37,590 nt of DNA from Paraburkholderia sp. C35 (GTDB lineage Bacteria > Pseudomonadota > Gammaproteobacteria > Burkholderiales > Burkholderiaceae): NCBI RefSeq assembly GCF_003121405.1, contig NZ_QBUY01000092.1:1-37590 (forward strand), given 5' to 3'. Position numbers and translations under genes: made by a program. Shown here in pieces: positions 1 to 7,524 of the stretch (position 1 is its first letter; the number at the start of each line of letters is the position of its first letter). The notes under the pieces are model-generated. The model had not been told where the DNA came from. It saw nothing but the letters and a program-made list of their open reading frames with translations, and did not search any database.

Positions 1-12
1 AGATTTTTATAA

Positions 13-204
13 GTGACAGAAGCGATGCTGCCGCGCGTGTTCGACCGCTTTTTCCGGGCCAATGTGCAGATCGAGGGCAGTGGCCTCGGGTTGTCGATCG
101 TGCAGGCGATTGTCAATCGATACGGCGGCGAGGCGAGCTTGCGGAACCGCACTGACGGTGTATCGGGGATAGTCGCGTCGATCGGCTTTCCTTCTGCGCC
201 CTGA
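13..204 (+). pseudogene. Sensor histidine kinase, C-terminal remnant (HATPase end)
   Basis: Only the last ~63 codons of a two-component sensor kinase remain. The F-box region (FDRFFRA) and the G2 ATP-lid motif (GSGLGLSIV) are visible, followed by the usual end of the HATPase_c domain. The dimerisation/His-box region and the N and G1 boxes are missing. Reading upstream in frame, a TAA stop sits at 10-12 directly before GTG 13, and the first 12 bases are AT-rich, unlike the GC-rich gene body. An intact kinase would continue with a D-x-G-x-G motif just here, so the gene is broken at this point by an insertion, deletion or assembly junction. It cannot bind ATP by itself. The nearby response regulator at 534 lies downstream, whereas in QseBC/PmrAB-type loci the regulator usually comes first. 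Whether the two were partners cannot be decided. Confidence 0.75.
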
Positions 205-210
205 AGAGCG

Positions 211-242
211 CTCATTCTTCGCTAATTGTCCGTGCCTATGAT
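211..242 (+). promoter_or_regulatory. PmrA/QseB-like box and promoter, site 1
   Basis: Direct repeat CTCATT (211-216), 5 nt, CTAATT (222-227), then 9 nt and a -10-like hexamer TATGAT (237-242). There is no good -35, as expected for a promoter activated by an OmpR-family regulator bound to a direct repeat. The same layout recurs at 1221 and 9060. Transcription would start near 249, ahead of the terminator at 318-349. Confidence 0.5.
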
Positions 243-248
243 GGTAAC

Positions 249-349
249 TGTTCTGGGATCTGTTGGAGCAGGCCCCTCTGGTTCTGGCACGGCGATCGGT
301 GCACGCCAGAATCCTTAGCCGACCACGGAAGAAGTGGTCGGCTTTTTTT
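249..349 (+). ncRNA. Candidate ~100-nt small RNA
   Basis: The interval between the predicted start of promoter site 1 (about 249) and the T-run of a strong intrinsic terminator (349) is about 100 nt, typical of a bacterial sRNA. It contains an internal stem, TTCTGGC with GCCAGAA, before the terminator hairpin. A 26-codon reading frame (238-318) exists, but its ATG overlaps the -10 and it has no ribosome binding site, so coding is unlikely. The alternative is that the terminator simply ends the kinase transcript and the promoter-like element is chance. The following 184 nt up to the response regulator hold only a 14-bp palindrome at 364-377. Confidence 0.4.
318..349 (+). terminator. Intrinsic terminator
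   Basis: Perfect 9-bp stem GCCGACCAC / GTGGTCGGC (318-326 and 334-342) with a 7-nt loop, followed by seven T residues (343-349). It ends either the broken kinase transcript or the candidate small RNA. Confidence 0.85.
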
Positions 350-533
350 GCTTTTCGAAAAGACGTCTCGCGAGACGGATCCCACATCACCTCGGTTATC
401 ATGCAAACTGGCTGGCGCCAATGAACACACGTCGCCGGCGGCCACGGCCCAGTGCATCGCACACCGCCGACCATCGCGGCGGACCAGGTGCAGCGGCCGG
501 ACGACATCACTTCGTTGCTGTGGACACGACATC

Positions 534-1208
534 ATGCGAGTGCTACTGGTTGAAGACGATCTGCAGATTGGCCAAAGTCTGATGCGCGCGTTGCAAGACG
601 CGGATTACAGCGTCGACTGGGTCCGCGATGGCAACGCGGGCAGTGCGGCGATCGCTGCCGCCGAATACACCGTTGTGCTGCTCGATCTCGGCCTGCCGGG
701 CATGAGCGGCATCGAGCTGCTGAGATCGGCCCGCGCGGCAGGCAATACGGTGCCCGTTCTGATCCTGACCGCCCGCGACGATCTGGACGCGCGCGTGCAG
801 GGTCTGGATGTCGGCGCCGACGACTACGTGCTCAAGCCCTTCGACGTCCCCGAACTGATGGCGCGCATGCGTGCCGTGCTGCGCCGCAAGGCCGGCTATG
901 CATCGTCGCGTCTCGGCGACGACGCGCTGAACCTCGATCTCGACAAGCGCACGCTGTGCTGCAACGGCGTGTCGTCGGTCTTGTCGGCGCGAGAGTTCGC
1001 GCTGATGCTCGCGTTTCTCGAACGGCCCGGCACGATCCTGTCGCGCGACCAGCTCGAAGACAAACTCTATGGCTGGGGCAAGGAAGTCGAGAGCAATGCC
1101 GTCGACGTGCTCATTCACTCGGTGCGCAAGAAGTTCGGGCAATCGGTGATCCGCAATGTGCGCGGCCTCGGCTGGACCGTCATGCTGGGCGAAGCACCCA
1201 AAACCTGA
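534..1208 (+). CDS. OmpR-family DNA-binding response regulator (QseB/PmrA type)
   Basis: This 224-aa protein has a receiver domain (about 1-115) with acidic pocket EDD near residues 7-9, phospho-acceptor Asp51 in LLDLGLPG, Thr79 in ILTA and Lys101 in LKPFD. A winged-helix Trans_reg_C domain follows (about 125-218), with recognition features SAREFALM and VDVLIHSVRKKF. Phosphorylation by a sensor kinase would switch on DNA binding. The ATG at 534 gives the standard N-terminus MRVLLVEDD; in-frame sequence further upstream is not receiver-like. The Shine-Dalgarno is weak (GGA). No intact kinase is present in the window, only the fragment upstream, so this regulator is an orphan here. Three CTCATT-N5-CTMAYT direct repeats in the window resemble boxes bound by this subfamily and are candidate targets. 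Confidence 0.92.
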   Translation: MRVLLVEDDLQIGQSLMRALQDADYSVDWVRDGNAGSAAIAAAEYTVVLLDLGLPGMSGIELLRSARAAGNTVPVLILTARDDLDARVQGLDVGADDYVLKPFDVPELMARMRAVLRRKAGYASSRLGDDALNLDLDKRTLCCNGVSSVLSAREFALMLAFLERPGTILSRDQLEDKLYGWGKEVESNAVDVLIHSVRKKFGQSVIRNVRGLGWTVMLGEAPKT

Positions 1209-1220
1209 CGCCCTCGCGCG

Positions 1221-1252
1221 CTCATTCTTCCCTCACTCTGCATCGCCACAAT
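1221..1252 (+). promoter_or_regulatory. PmrA/QseB-like box and promoter, site 2
   Basis: CTCATT (1221-1226), 5 nt, CTCACT (1232-1237), 9 nt, then CACAAT (1247-1252). It starts 13 bases after the response-regulator stop and precedes the 94-aa gene at 1302. The geometry is identical to the sites at 211 and 9060. Confidence 0.5.
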
Positions 1253-1301
1253 CTTCTCAACCGCACAGCAATCACGCTGTTCGAGCAGCGAGGAGAAAGC
1301 G

Positions 1302-1586
1302 ATGAAAGGCATTCCGCAAGTCAAGGTAGTTGTCGCGCGCAACAATCTGCAAACGGCATTCGATATGTACGATCCCTGCACCCGCACGCGGATCGCCGTG
1401 CATATGGATTGCACGCCGCAAGGCAGCACCGTGCGTACTGACCTGCGTTCACCTGTCTATGGCGCGCGCGCCTACCGCGTACGGGTTGCACCGGGCCAGA
1501 TCGATGTGAGCGATCTGAGCGGCCAGAGCGTGCAGTATCCGCGTTGTGCCGGCTGGAGCGAAGGTTTCAGCTCGCCCCAGCACTAA
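1302..1586 (+). CDS. Hypothetical protein, 94 aa
   Basis: I do not recognise the family. The ATG at 1302 is preceded by a strong ribosome binding site (GAGGAGAAAGCG). The protein has no clear signal peptide or membrane segment and is moderately polar, with three cysteines (in YDPCTRT, MDCTPQ and YPRCAGW). It lies between the response regulator and the esterase, with its own PmrA-like promoter (1221-1252) and only 9 nt before the esterase start. The two are therefore probably co-transcribed and may be controlled by the regulator. GC content and codon use match the neighbours, so it is likely a real lineage-specific gene. A role in envelope or stress response would be inference from the promoter only. 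Confidence 0.75.
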   Translation: MKGIPQVKVVVARNNLQTAFDMYDPCTRTRIAVHMDCTPQGSTVRTDLRSPVYGARAYRVRVAPGQIDVSDLSGQSVQYPRCAGWSEGFSSPQH

Positions 1587-1595
1587 GAGCACGTC

Positions 1596-2597
1596 ATGTC
1601 GAACCATCCGGCTATCGAAGGCCGCACGGATCGCATGTCGGCAAGCTGGCAGGCGCGTGCCGTGCTGCTGGCCATGCCGCTGCTGGTGGGCCGGCGCGCG
1701 GCAACGCGTCGCGTAGCGCTGCAGGACGTCGCAGCCGTGCGCACCCGCGCGCGCCGCTTGTCCTTGCCGGGCGCCTGGCTCGCGGCGCTGCTGAATCCAC
1801 GCTCGCGCAGGATGCGCGATGCCGATCTTGCGGGCCTGTGGACCTTTCCTGCCACCCGGCCCGGACCTGTCGCGAATGTCATCCTTTATCTGCACGGCGG
1901 CGGCTATTACTTCGGCGCGCCGGAGACGCATCGCGCGGTGACGCCGGCGCTTGCCGCGCACAGCGGCGCGCCCGTCTTCGCGCCCGATTACCGCCTCGCG
2001 CCCGAGCATCCGTTTCCCGCCGCGCTCGACGATGCGCTGCATGCATACCGGACGCTGATCGCGCGCGGCATCGCGGCGGATTCGATCGTCGTCGCCGGCG
2101 ATTCGGCGGGCGGCGGGCTTGCGCTCGCCTTGCTGCTCGCGCTGCGGGACGCCGGTGAAGCCTTGCCCGCCGGTGCCGTGCTGTTTTCTCCATGGGCCGA
2201 CCTGACGACGACATGGCGCGCCGCGCGCGGCACCGGCCCGGTCACGCGCCTCGCTATCCAGCAGGCAGCGCGGAGGTACGTTGGCGATGCGAGCACGTGG
2301 GATCCGTATGTGTCGCCCGCGCGTGGCGAACTGCGCGATCTGCCGCCGATCCATCTGCAGATCAGCGACAGCGAAGTGATGTACGAAGACGCGCGTGCTC
2401 TCGCGGCGCGGCTCGATCGCGCGGGTGTCACGGTGCAGGTCGCGCTGTGGCACGGCATGCCGCACGCGCTGCCGTGCTTCGCGCCGTTCCTGCCTGAAGC
2501 GAACCAGGCGCTGCGGCAGGCCGCGATGTTCGTGCGGCGCTGCCTTGCGACGCGCAAGCGTTTCGCGGCGGCTGCCGCCACGGCGGAGGTCGCATAG
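1596..2597 (+). CDS. Alpha/beta hydrolase, hormone-sensitive-lipase family esterase
   Basis: 333-aa serine hydrolase of the HSL (family IV) esterase/lipase group, acting on acyl esters with an unknown natural substrate. The oxyanion-hole motif HGGG is at about 100-103, the family motif DYRLAPEHPFPAALDD at 131-146, and the nucleophile Ser170 in GDSAGGG. The triad is completed by a candidate Asp258 (ISDSE) and His290 (GMPHAL). No export signal is seen, so it is probably cytoplasmic. It starts 9 nt after the 94-aa gene and probably shares its transcript. The downstream side is closed by a hairpin that terminates the opposite-strand MFS gene. Substrate specificity cannot be read from sequence. 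Confidence 0.9.
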   Translation: MSNHPAIEGRTDRMSASWQARAVLLAMPLLVGRRAATRRVALQDVAAVRTRARRLSLPGAWLAALLNPRSRRMRDADLAGLWTFPATRPGPVANVILYLHGGGYYFGAPETHRAVTPALAAHSGAPVFAPDYRLAPEHPFPAALDDALHAYRTLIARGIAADSIVVAGDSAGGGLALALLLALRDAGEALPAGAVLFSPWADLTTTWRAARGTGPVTRLAIQQAARRYVGDASTWDPYVSPARGELRDLPPIHLQISDSEVMYEDARALAARLDRAGVTVQVALWHGMPHALPCFAPFLPEANQALRQAAMFVRRCLATRKRFAAAAATAEVA

Positions 2598-2628
2598 CGC
2601 GACATGGGTTTGCTCAGGCGGCGAGTGT

Positions 2629-2656
2629 AAAAAAGCGGACGGCCTGGGCCGTCCGC
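2629..2656 (-). terminator. Intrinsic terminator of the MFS gene
   Basis: A GC-rich hairpin (GCGGACGGC / GCCGTCCGC, 2635-2656) is followed on the minus strand by six T residues (complement of 2629-2634). It lies between the convergent esterase and MFS genes. Confidence 0.75.
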
Positions 2657-2717
2657 GTCAATGGCCAATACTGAACACTGGCCTCTGGAAAGCGCTTGTG
2701 AAGAACGATAACGAGGA

Positions 2718-3971
2718 CTACGCGTGCGCCGGTTCGATGCTCGCGTGAACGGTATCGTCGATCGGGAAATGCAGCAGTGCGGCGAACAGGCTTGCCAGCG
2801 CGGTGGCTGCCCAGAGCGGCGTGTACGACCCCGTCACGTCGAACACGTAGCCGCCGAGCCATGCGCCGAGGAACGAACCCAGTTGATGGCTCAGAAACAC
2901 CACGCCGAACAGCGTGCCGAGATGGCGTATGCCGAACACCTTGGCGATCAGGCCACTGGTGAGCGGCACCGTGCCGAGCCACGTCAGGCCCATCACGGCG
3001 GCGAACAGCACGACGGAGAGCGTGGTCTTCGGCAGCAGGATGAAAGCGGCGATCGTCGCGCCGCGCACCAGATACAGCCAGCCGAGCACATGCTGCTGAC
3101 GGAACCGCCCGCCGAGCCAGCCGCATGCCCAACTGCCTGCCATGTTGAACAGGCCGATCAGTGCGAGCGCCGTGGCGCCGAGTCCCATCGGCAGATGGCA
3201 TAAGGTCAGATAGCCGGGCAGATGGGTTGCGATGAACGCAAGCTGGAAACCGCACGTGAAGAAGCCGAGCGTCAACAGACGGTAGCCGCGATGGCGCACA
3301 GCATAGGAGAGCGTCTCGCGCAGCGACGAAGCGGCGGGCGCCGTGGACGGCGTGACCGCTTGAGGCGCAGTCGCGCCTTTGCGGCGATCGAGCAGAATGC
3401 CGAACGGCGCGGCGGCGAGCATCAGGAAAGCGAGCGCATAGAGCGAGGTCGAGACACCGGACGTTTCGCGTATCAGTTGCGCGAACGGCACCATCAGCAC
3501 CTGTCCGAGCGAGCCGCCCGCGCTCGCGATACCCATCGCCATGCTGCGCTGCGCGGGCGTGGCGACGCGCCCGACGGCCGTCAGCACGACGCCGAAGGTG
3601 GTGCAGCTCACGCCGATGCCGACCAGTAGTCCCAGCCCGACGATCAGCGCGACGACGGACGGCGTGCTTGCCGCCAGCGCCAGCCCCGCCGCGAAGGTGG
3701 CGGCGCCGAATGCGACCACGGGGGCGGCGCCGTAGCGGTCGGCTGCCGCGCCGGCGAAAGGCTGCGCGAAACCCCACACCAGATTGTGCAGCGCGATGGC
3801 GAAGGCGATCAGCGTGACGGGCAGGCCGCGATCATACGAAAACGGGCCGATGAACAGGCCGAAGGTTTGCCGGATGCCCATCGCGGCGCTGAGGATCAGC
3901 GCGGCGGCGATGATCACGTAGAGCGTCGGATTGCGCGGGCGTGCGGTGAGTGCGGGTTTGGCTGTCGACAT
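2718..3971 (-). CDS. MFS transporter
   Basis: A 417-aa integral membrane protein with the twelve-helix pattern of the major facilitator superfamily: two blocks of hydrophobic helices and a polar central loop near residues 200-215 (DRRKGATAPQ). The cytoplasmic loop-2 signature region reads GAAADRYGAAPV. It resembles the proton-coupled MFS_1 group of small-molecule carriers, but the substrate is not evident. The start at 3971 has a good ribosome binding site (GGAGGAAAC). The LysR gene immediately upstream on the same strand ends 131 nt before it, which suggests, but does not prove, that the regulator controls the transporter. A terminator follows at 2629-2656. Confidence 0.9.
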   Translation of the reverse strand: MSTAKPALTARPRNPTLYVIIAAALILSAAMGIRQTFGLFIGPFSYDRGLPVTLIAFAIALHNLVWGFAQPFAGAAADRYGAAPVVAFGAATFAAGLALAASTPSVVALIVGLGLLVGIGVSCTTFGVVLTAVGRVATPAQRSMAMGIASAGGSLGQVLMVPFAQLIRETSGVSTSLYALAFLMLAAAPFGILLDRRKGATAPQAVTPSTAPAASSLRETLSYAVRHRGYRLLTLGFFTCGFQLAFIATHLPGYLTLCHLPMGLGATALALIGLFNMAGSWACGWLGGRFRQQHVLGWLYLVRGATIAAFILLPKTTLSVVLFAAVMGLTWLGTVPLTSGLIAKVFGIRHLGTLFGVVFLSHQLGSFLGAWLGGYVFDVTGSYTPLWAATALASLFAALLHFPIDDTVHASIEPAHA

Positions 3972-4102
3972 GTTTCGTTTCCTCCACGTGCATCCTCGCA
4001 GTGGCGAAGCGGCGCGACAAACGAAAAGTTTTCGGCGACAGGTGAAGAAATTTCACTCGTGTGGGTCGACGGGAAAGTGAGCCTCGGCCAGCGCGCGTCT
4101 GG

Positions 4103-5044
4103 CTAGCGGACGGCAGCGGCGAGATGCGCGAGGTCGCCAGATGACGCCACTTCACCGAACGCTTGTGCTTCCTGCAGCAGCCAGCGCCTGACCGCCTGCA
4201 GATCAGGGCGCTCGTCCGTGCCCTCAGCGCTGACGAGCCAGTAAGCCGTCTTTGCCTCGACTGCCGGCGCGCCAGCTTCGACGAGCACGCCTGCATCGAG
4301 TTCGCGGTTCACCAGTGGCCGCCTGCCGATCGCGACGCCCATGCCCGTCGCGGCCGCTTCGAGCGCAAGCTGGATCGTGTCGAATCGCAGGCCGCCCGCG
4401 GCGTCGATGTCCGGCACGCCCGCGCCATCCAGCCATGCCTGCCAGTCTTCGCTGGCCGTGTCGACGTGAATCAGCGTGGCGCGCCGCAGATCGGCGTTGC
4501 CATGTGCGTCGAGCAGGCTCGCGCGATAGGCCGGGCTGCACACAGGCACAAGCCGCTCGCCGAACAGACGGCTCCAATCGCTGCCCGGCACCGGCCCGCG
4601 GCTCAGGCGGATGCCGAAATCGAAGCCATCGGATGGAAAGCCTACCTGACGGCGTGACGTATCGACGGATACGTCGATGCCCGGCCACTGCGCGCGAAAC
4701 GCGAACAGGCGCGGCACGAGCCAGCGCGCGGCGAGCGTCGGCGCGCAACTGACGCTGATGGTTCGATGCGTGCGGTCGTCGGGCAGCCGCTGGGTGCCGA
4801 GCGCGATCAGCGAGAAAGCCTCGGCGATATAGGGGAAGTACTGCTCGCCCGCGGGCGTGAGCGACAGCTTGCGCGGTTCGCGCACGAACAGCGCGACGCC
4901 GAGCGTTTCCTCGAGCGTGACGATGCCGTGGCTGACGGCGCTGGGCGTGACGTTCAGCTCGGCGGCGGCGAGCTTGAAGCTGCCGTGCCGCGCCGCCGCT
5001 TCGAAGAAACGCAGCGCGTTCAGCGGAGGCAGGCGAAGCGGCAT
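4103..5044 (-). CDS. LysR-family transcriptional regulator (GcvA-like)
   Basis: A 313-aa LysR-type regulator. The N-terminal winged helix-turn-helix starts with PLRLPPLNALRFFEAAARHG and includes AAAELNVTPSAVSHGI, typical of the GcvA/AmpR-like branch. The substrate-binding domain (about 90-295) would sense a small molecule. The ATG at 5044 gives the canonical N-terminus. It lies upstream of, and in the same direction as, an MFS transporter gene with a 131-nt gap, so that carrier is the most likely target. The effector cannot be inferred. The C-terminal tail has no other recognisable domain. Confidence 0.92.
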   Translation of the reverse strand: MPLRLPPLNALRFFEAAARHGSFKLAAAELNVTPSAVSHGIVTLEETLGVALFVREPRKLSLTPAGEQYFPYIAEAFSLIALGTQRLPDDRTHRTISVSCAPTLAARWLVPRLFAFRAQWPGIDVSVDTSRRQVGFPSDGFDFGIRLSRGPVPGSDWSRLFGERLVPVCSPAYRASLLDAHGNADLRRATLIHVDTASEDWQAWLDGAGVPDIDAAGGLRFDTIQLALEAAATGMGVAIGRRPLVNRELDAGVLVEAGAPAVEAKTAYWLVSAEGTDERPDLQAVRRWLLQEAQAFGEVASSGDLAHLAAAVR

Positions 5045-5117
5045 GGTATGGGTTCCCGGCGGAATGGAAGCGGGGCAGACTTTGCGTCAGGCGACGACGC
5101 GCACAACCCGCGAGCGC

Positions 5118-5348
5118 TCAAGGGCAGCACGAACAGCCGCGATGCCGCATGCCGTAGCCGCCTTCGCTGTCGCTGTCGCTGTCGGACGAGCCGCCCGAAG
5201 CGCCGCCAAGCAGGGCCGGCGCGCCCACTCGCACGCGTTCCGCCGACGCGCCGCAGTGCGGACAATCCGCCGGTTCGTCGCGCTCGGCGATGCGCCTGAC
5301 CGTTTCAAACCTGCCGCATCCGGCGCACTCGTAGTCGTACACAGGCAT
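5118..5348 (-). CDS. FmdB-family zinc-ribbon protein
   Basis: A small 76-aa protein that opens with the FmdB-type motif MPVYDYECAGCG and has four zinc ligands: Cys8, Cys11, Cys29 and Cys32. This is a putative regulatory zinc ribbon of unknown molecular role. The C-terminal half is low-complexity, with a Ser-Asp repeat (SSDSDSDSEGG) and a cysteine-rich end (GCSCCP), common in this family in proteobacteria. The ATG at 5348 is preceded by GGAA. It lies on the same strand as the LysR gene and the HNH gene, with gaps of 73 and 61 nt. Confidence 0.85.
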   Translation of the reverse strand: MPVYDYECAGCGRFETVRRIAERDEPADCPHCGASAERVRVGAPALLGGASGGSSDSDSDSEGGYGMRHRGCSCCP

Positions 5349-5409
5349 AACTTGGTTCCGATGTCGTCATCAACAGGCGCCCGAGATACACGACGGACGC
5401 GCTGCGCGT

Positions 5410-5730
5410 TCAGCGCTTGCGCCGGCTGCTGCGCGTGCGCTCATGAAATCCGTCGGGCTTCGTGCGTACCCAGTTCACGAAAGCGCGGACCTGTTCATTT
5501 TCGAGCAGGCGATCGACGGATGCATAGCGTGTTGCCAGTTCGCGCTCCGTGAAGAGCGCATGCAGTTGCCGATGGCAGATGCGGTGCAGCGCAACCGTAT
5601 CGCGGCCGCCTTCCGTCTTCGGCACGAGATGATGCTCATCGCGCTGGGCGGCGGGAATCGCGCGGCCGCACAACGGGCATACGTCGTCCACGGGCGGCCG
5701 ATACCAGGATTCCACTTCACGCTTTGCCAT
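5410..5730 (-). CDS. HNH endonuclease-like protein
   Basis: A 106-aa protein with a compact HNH fold: zinc-type CxxC (Cys18, Cys21), the core DEHHLVPKTEGGRD (about 31-44) with His33/His34, and the last part LHRICHRQLH (49-57). Such proteins bind a metal and nick or cut DNA, although many small stand-alone ones have no known substrate. I chose ATG 5730 because it has an AGGAG site just upstream; an in-frame ATG at 5754 is possible. It is divergent from the SLATT-like gene (109 nt between starts). The C-terminal end is basic (TRSSRRKR), compatible with nucleic-acid binding. Confidence 0.85.
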   Translation of the reverse strand: MAKREVESWYRPPVDDVCPLCGRAIPAAQRDEHHLVPKTEGGRDTVALHRICHRQLHALFTERELATRYASVDRLLENEQVRAFVNWVRTKPDGFHERTRSSRRKR

Positions 5731-5839
5731 CGATGCTCCTGCGTCTGCCGTCATCGTACCAACTTTCGGGTGGCATGCTGGCGGCGCGGTCAAACCGCGA
5801 TGCTATGCTGACCGCTCTGCGACGAAACAAGGCACAGGC

Positions 5840-6433
5840 ATGACGACGGTCGATACGCATGCAGAACCGGGCGCCCGCGTCGGCGCGCATCCCGTTCCTG
5901 ATTCGGGCGGGCACGCCGAGTACCGGCCGCCCGTCAATGAGGACGAGTTGCTGTTGAAGTGGATTCGCCGGGCGCGCGAATCGCAGAAGAGTCATTACGA
6001 CATGGCGGATCTGCTGGCCGCGCGCAACCGCCTGTTCGGCATCGGCGTGACGGTTGTTTCGGCGGTGGTCGGCACGACGGTGTTCCTGTCGCTGGTGGCG
6101 TCGTCGGATTCGCCGTGGGTGCGGCTCGTGGTCGGGCTGGTGAGTATCGCAGCGGCCGTGTCGGCGGCGTTGCAGACCTTTCTGCGCTACGCGGAGCGCG
6201 CCGAGGAACACCGCGCGGCGGGTGCACGCTATGGCGCGGTGCGTCGCCGGCTGGAAGCGATCTATGCACGCGATCCCGGCGCGCGCGATGGTCACTATGT
6301 GAGCGAAGTGCGCGAGGTACTCGACCGGCTCGCCGAGGATTCGCCGAGCGTGCCGCCGCGCGTGTTCCGGCGTACGCAGGCGACCTTGCGCGTCGCCGCG
6401 CTGCAGGAGCGCGACGACATGCGCTGGGAATGA
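5840..6433 (+). CDS. SLATT-domain-like two-TM membrane protein (DUF4231 type)
   Basis: A 197-aa protein with two adjacent hydrophobic helices (about 65-87 and 93-115). They are preceded by a helix with KSHYDMADLLAARNRLFG and followed by a charged, probably coiled, region (LRYAERAEEHRAAGARYGAVRRRLEAI). This arrangement matches the SLATT superfamily (SMODS and SLOG-associating 2TM effector), whose members are predicted pore-forming effectors in nucleotide-signalling conflict systems. No cyclic-nucleotide synthase, SLOG or reverse transcriptase gene lies in the window, so it is either a stand-alone version or has a housekeeping role. The start at 5840 has a weak AAGG site. It shares a divergent promoter region with the HNH gene and converges on the PTS gene with a 16-nt gap. 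Confidence 0.75.
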   Translation: MTTVDTHAEPGARVGAHPVPDSGGHAEYRPPVNEDELLLKWIRRARESQKSHYDMADLLAARNRLFGIGVTVVSAVVGTTVFLSLVASSDSPWVRLVVGLVSIAAAVSAALQTFLRYAERAEEHRAAGARYGAVRRRLEAIYARDPGARDGHYVSEVREVLDRLAEDSPSVPPRVFRRTQATLRVAALQERDDMRWE

Positions 6434-6449
6434 GCGCGGTGCGTCGCGC

Positions 6450-7400
6450 TCAGGCTCTGAGCCGTGCGCCCGGCGCGCCGGTTCGCGCAGCGGGATAGGG
6501 CATCAAGGCAGGAATTTCGGACGCTTCGCCCGTGCTGCTGAACAGCCGGCATACTTCGGTTGCACTTGCGCAGGCATGAAGTCGTTCGCGGAAGTGCTGA
6601 TCGCAAAAGCGTTGCGCGACGTCGGCCAGCAGATTCAGATGCATGGTGTTCGCGCCTTCGGGCACGAGGAGCGCGATCACATCGGTGACGGGTTTCGCGT
6701 CGGGCGCGTCGAAGTCGAGTGGCACACGCGGGCGCACGTACAGCACCACAGGCGTAAGCAACCCGGCGATCTGGCTATGCGGCACGGCGACACCTTGCCC
6801 GAGTCCCGTCGAGCCGAGCGCTTCACGCGTGTTCAATCCATCGATCACCTGTTGCGCAGGTACGCCGTAGCGCGTTTCGCAACACGCGCCGAGTTGCGCG
6901 AACAGCGCGGCGCGATCGGCAAGCTCGGTGTCGAGCAGGACGTTGCTGACGCTCAGCAGTTGATCGAGCGTATCGACGCTGTCGTCGCCGGGTTTGACGT
7001 GTGTTCTTGCCGGGCGTAGCGCGCTCGCCGCCTGTGCCCATGAGGTGGCGCGCAACAGGTCGCGCCAGCCGTCGGTCGGGGTGTCGGGGATTTCGAACAG
7101 ATGGCCGAACTGCGCTGCGGGCGCAATGCGCGTGACCTGCTGGATCGCGCCGTTGACCGCGTCTTTCGGCAGATATAACGAGAGCTGCACGCGTTCCGTG
7201 TGCGGCAGTGTCGCGATGCGAATGGTCCACGGCTGGCCCGCGCAATCGCGCGTCAGCGCGCGGCGCAGTGGTGTGACGTGTTGCGCGTCGAGTGTGACGC
7301 GCATCATCACGCTGCGGGTGGTCGTGCTGTGGCGTGCGACGTCGTTGTGATGATGGTGGATGCCGAATATGGCGCGCAGAATCGCCCGGGTCTTCGTCAT
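6450..7400 (-). CDS. PTS IIA (fructose/nitrogen-type) domain protein with N-terminal extension
   Basis: A 316-aa protein. Residues about 150-290 form an EIIA-type-2 (PtsN/FruA-like) domain with the phosphorylatable histidine in GVAVPHSQ (His208), preceded by LNTREALGSTGLGQ. The first ~140 residues are a separate region with a HHHH cluster (15-18) and a likely alpha/beta fold (VQLSLYLPKDAVNGAIQQVTR, in two parts), which I cannot assign. No EIIB, EIIC, HPr or EI lies nearby, so a regulatory rather than sugar-transport role is more likely. The start at 7400 has a clear GGAG site 7 nt upstream. It is divergent from the GST gene. Confidence 0.8.
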   Translation of the reverse strand: MTKTRAILRAIFGIHHHHNDVARHSTTTRSVMMRVTLDAQHVTPLRRALTRDCAGQPWTIRIATLPHTERVQLSLYLPKDAVNGAIQQVTRIAPAAQFGHLFEIPDTPTDGWRDLLRATSWAQAASALRPARTHVKPGDDSVDTLDQLLSVSNVLLDTELADRAALFAQLGACCETRYGVPAQQVIDGLNTREALGSTGLGQGVAVPHSQIAGLLTPVVLYVRPRVPLDFDAPDAKPVTDVIALLVPEGANTMHLNLLADVAQRFCDQHFRERLHACASATEVCRLFSSTGEASEIPALMPYPAARTGAPGARLRA

Positions 7401-7524
7401 GCCCTTTCTCCAGACTGACAGTAGGCGTAGCGTAGCGCGATTCGTGTTAAAACCGAATAAAAAAGGGCTTTCGCTTTTCGACGCAAACTCAACGACATCA
7501 ACGCCCGGAGGGAGACCACATTCG

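Noticed and set aside
238..318. 26-codon frame inside the candidate sRNA
   Set aside because: Its ATG overlaps the -10 hexamer, there is no ribosome binding site, and the Gly/Ala/Ser peptide has no features.
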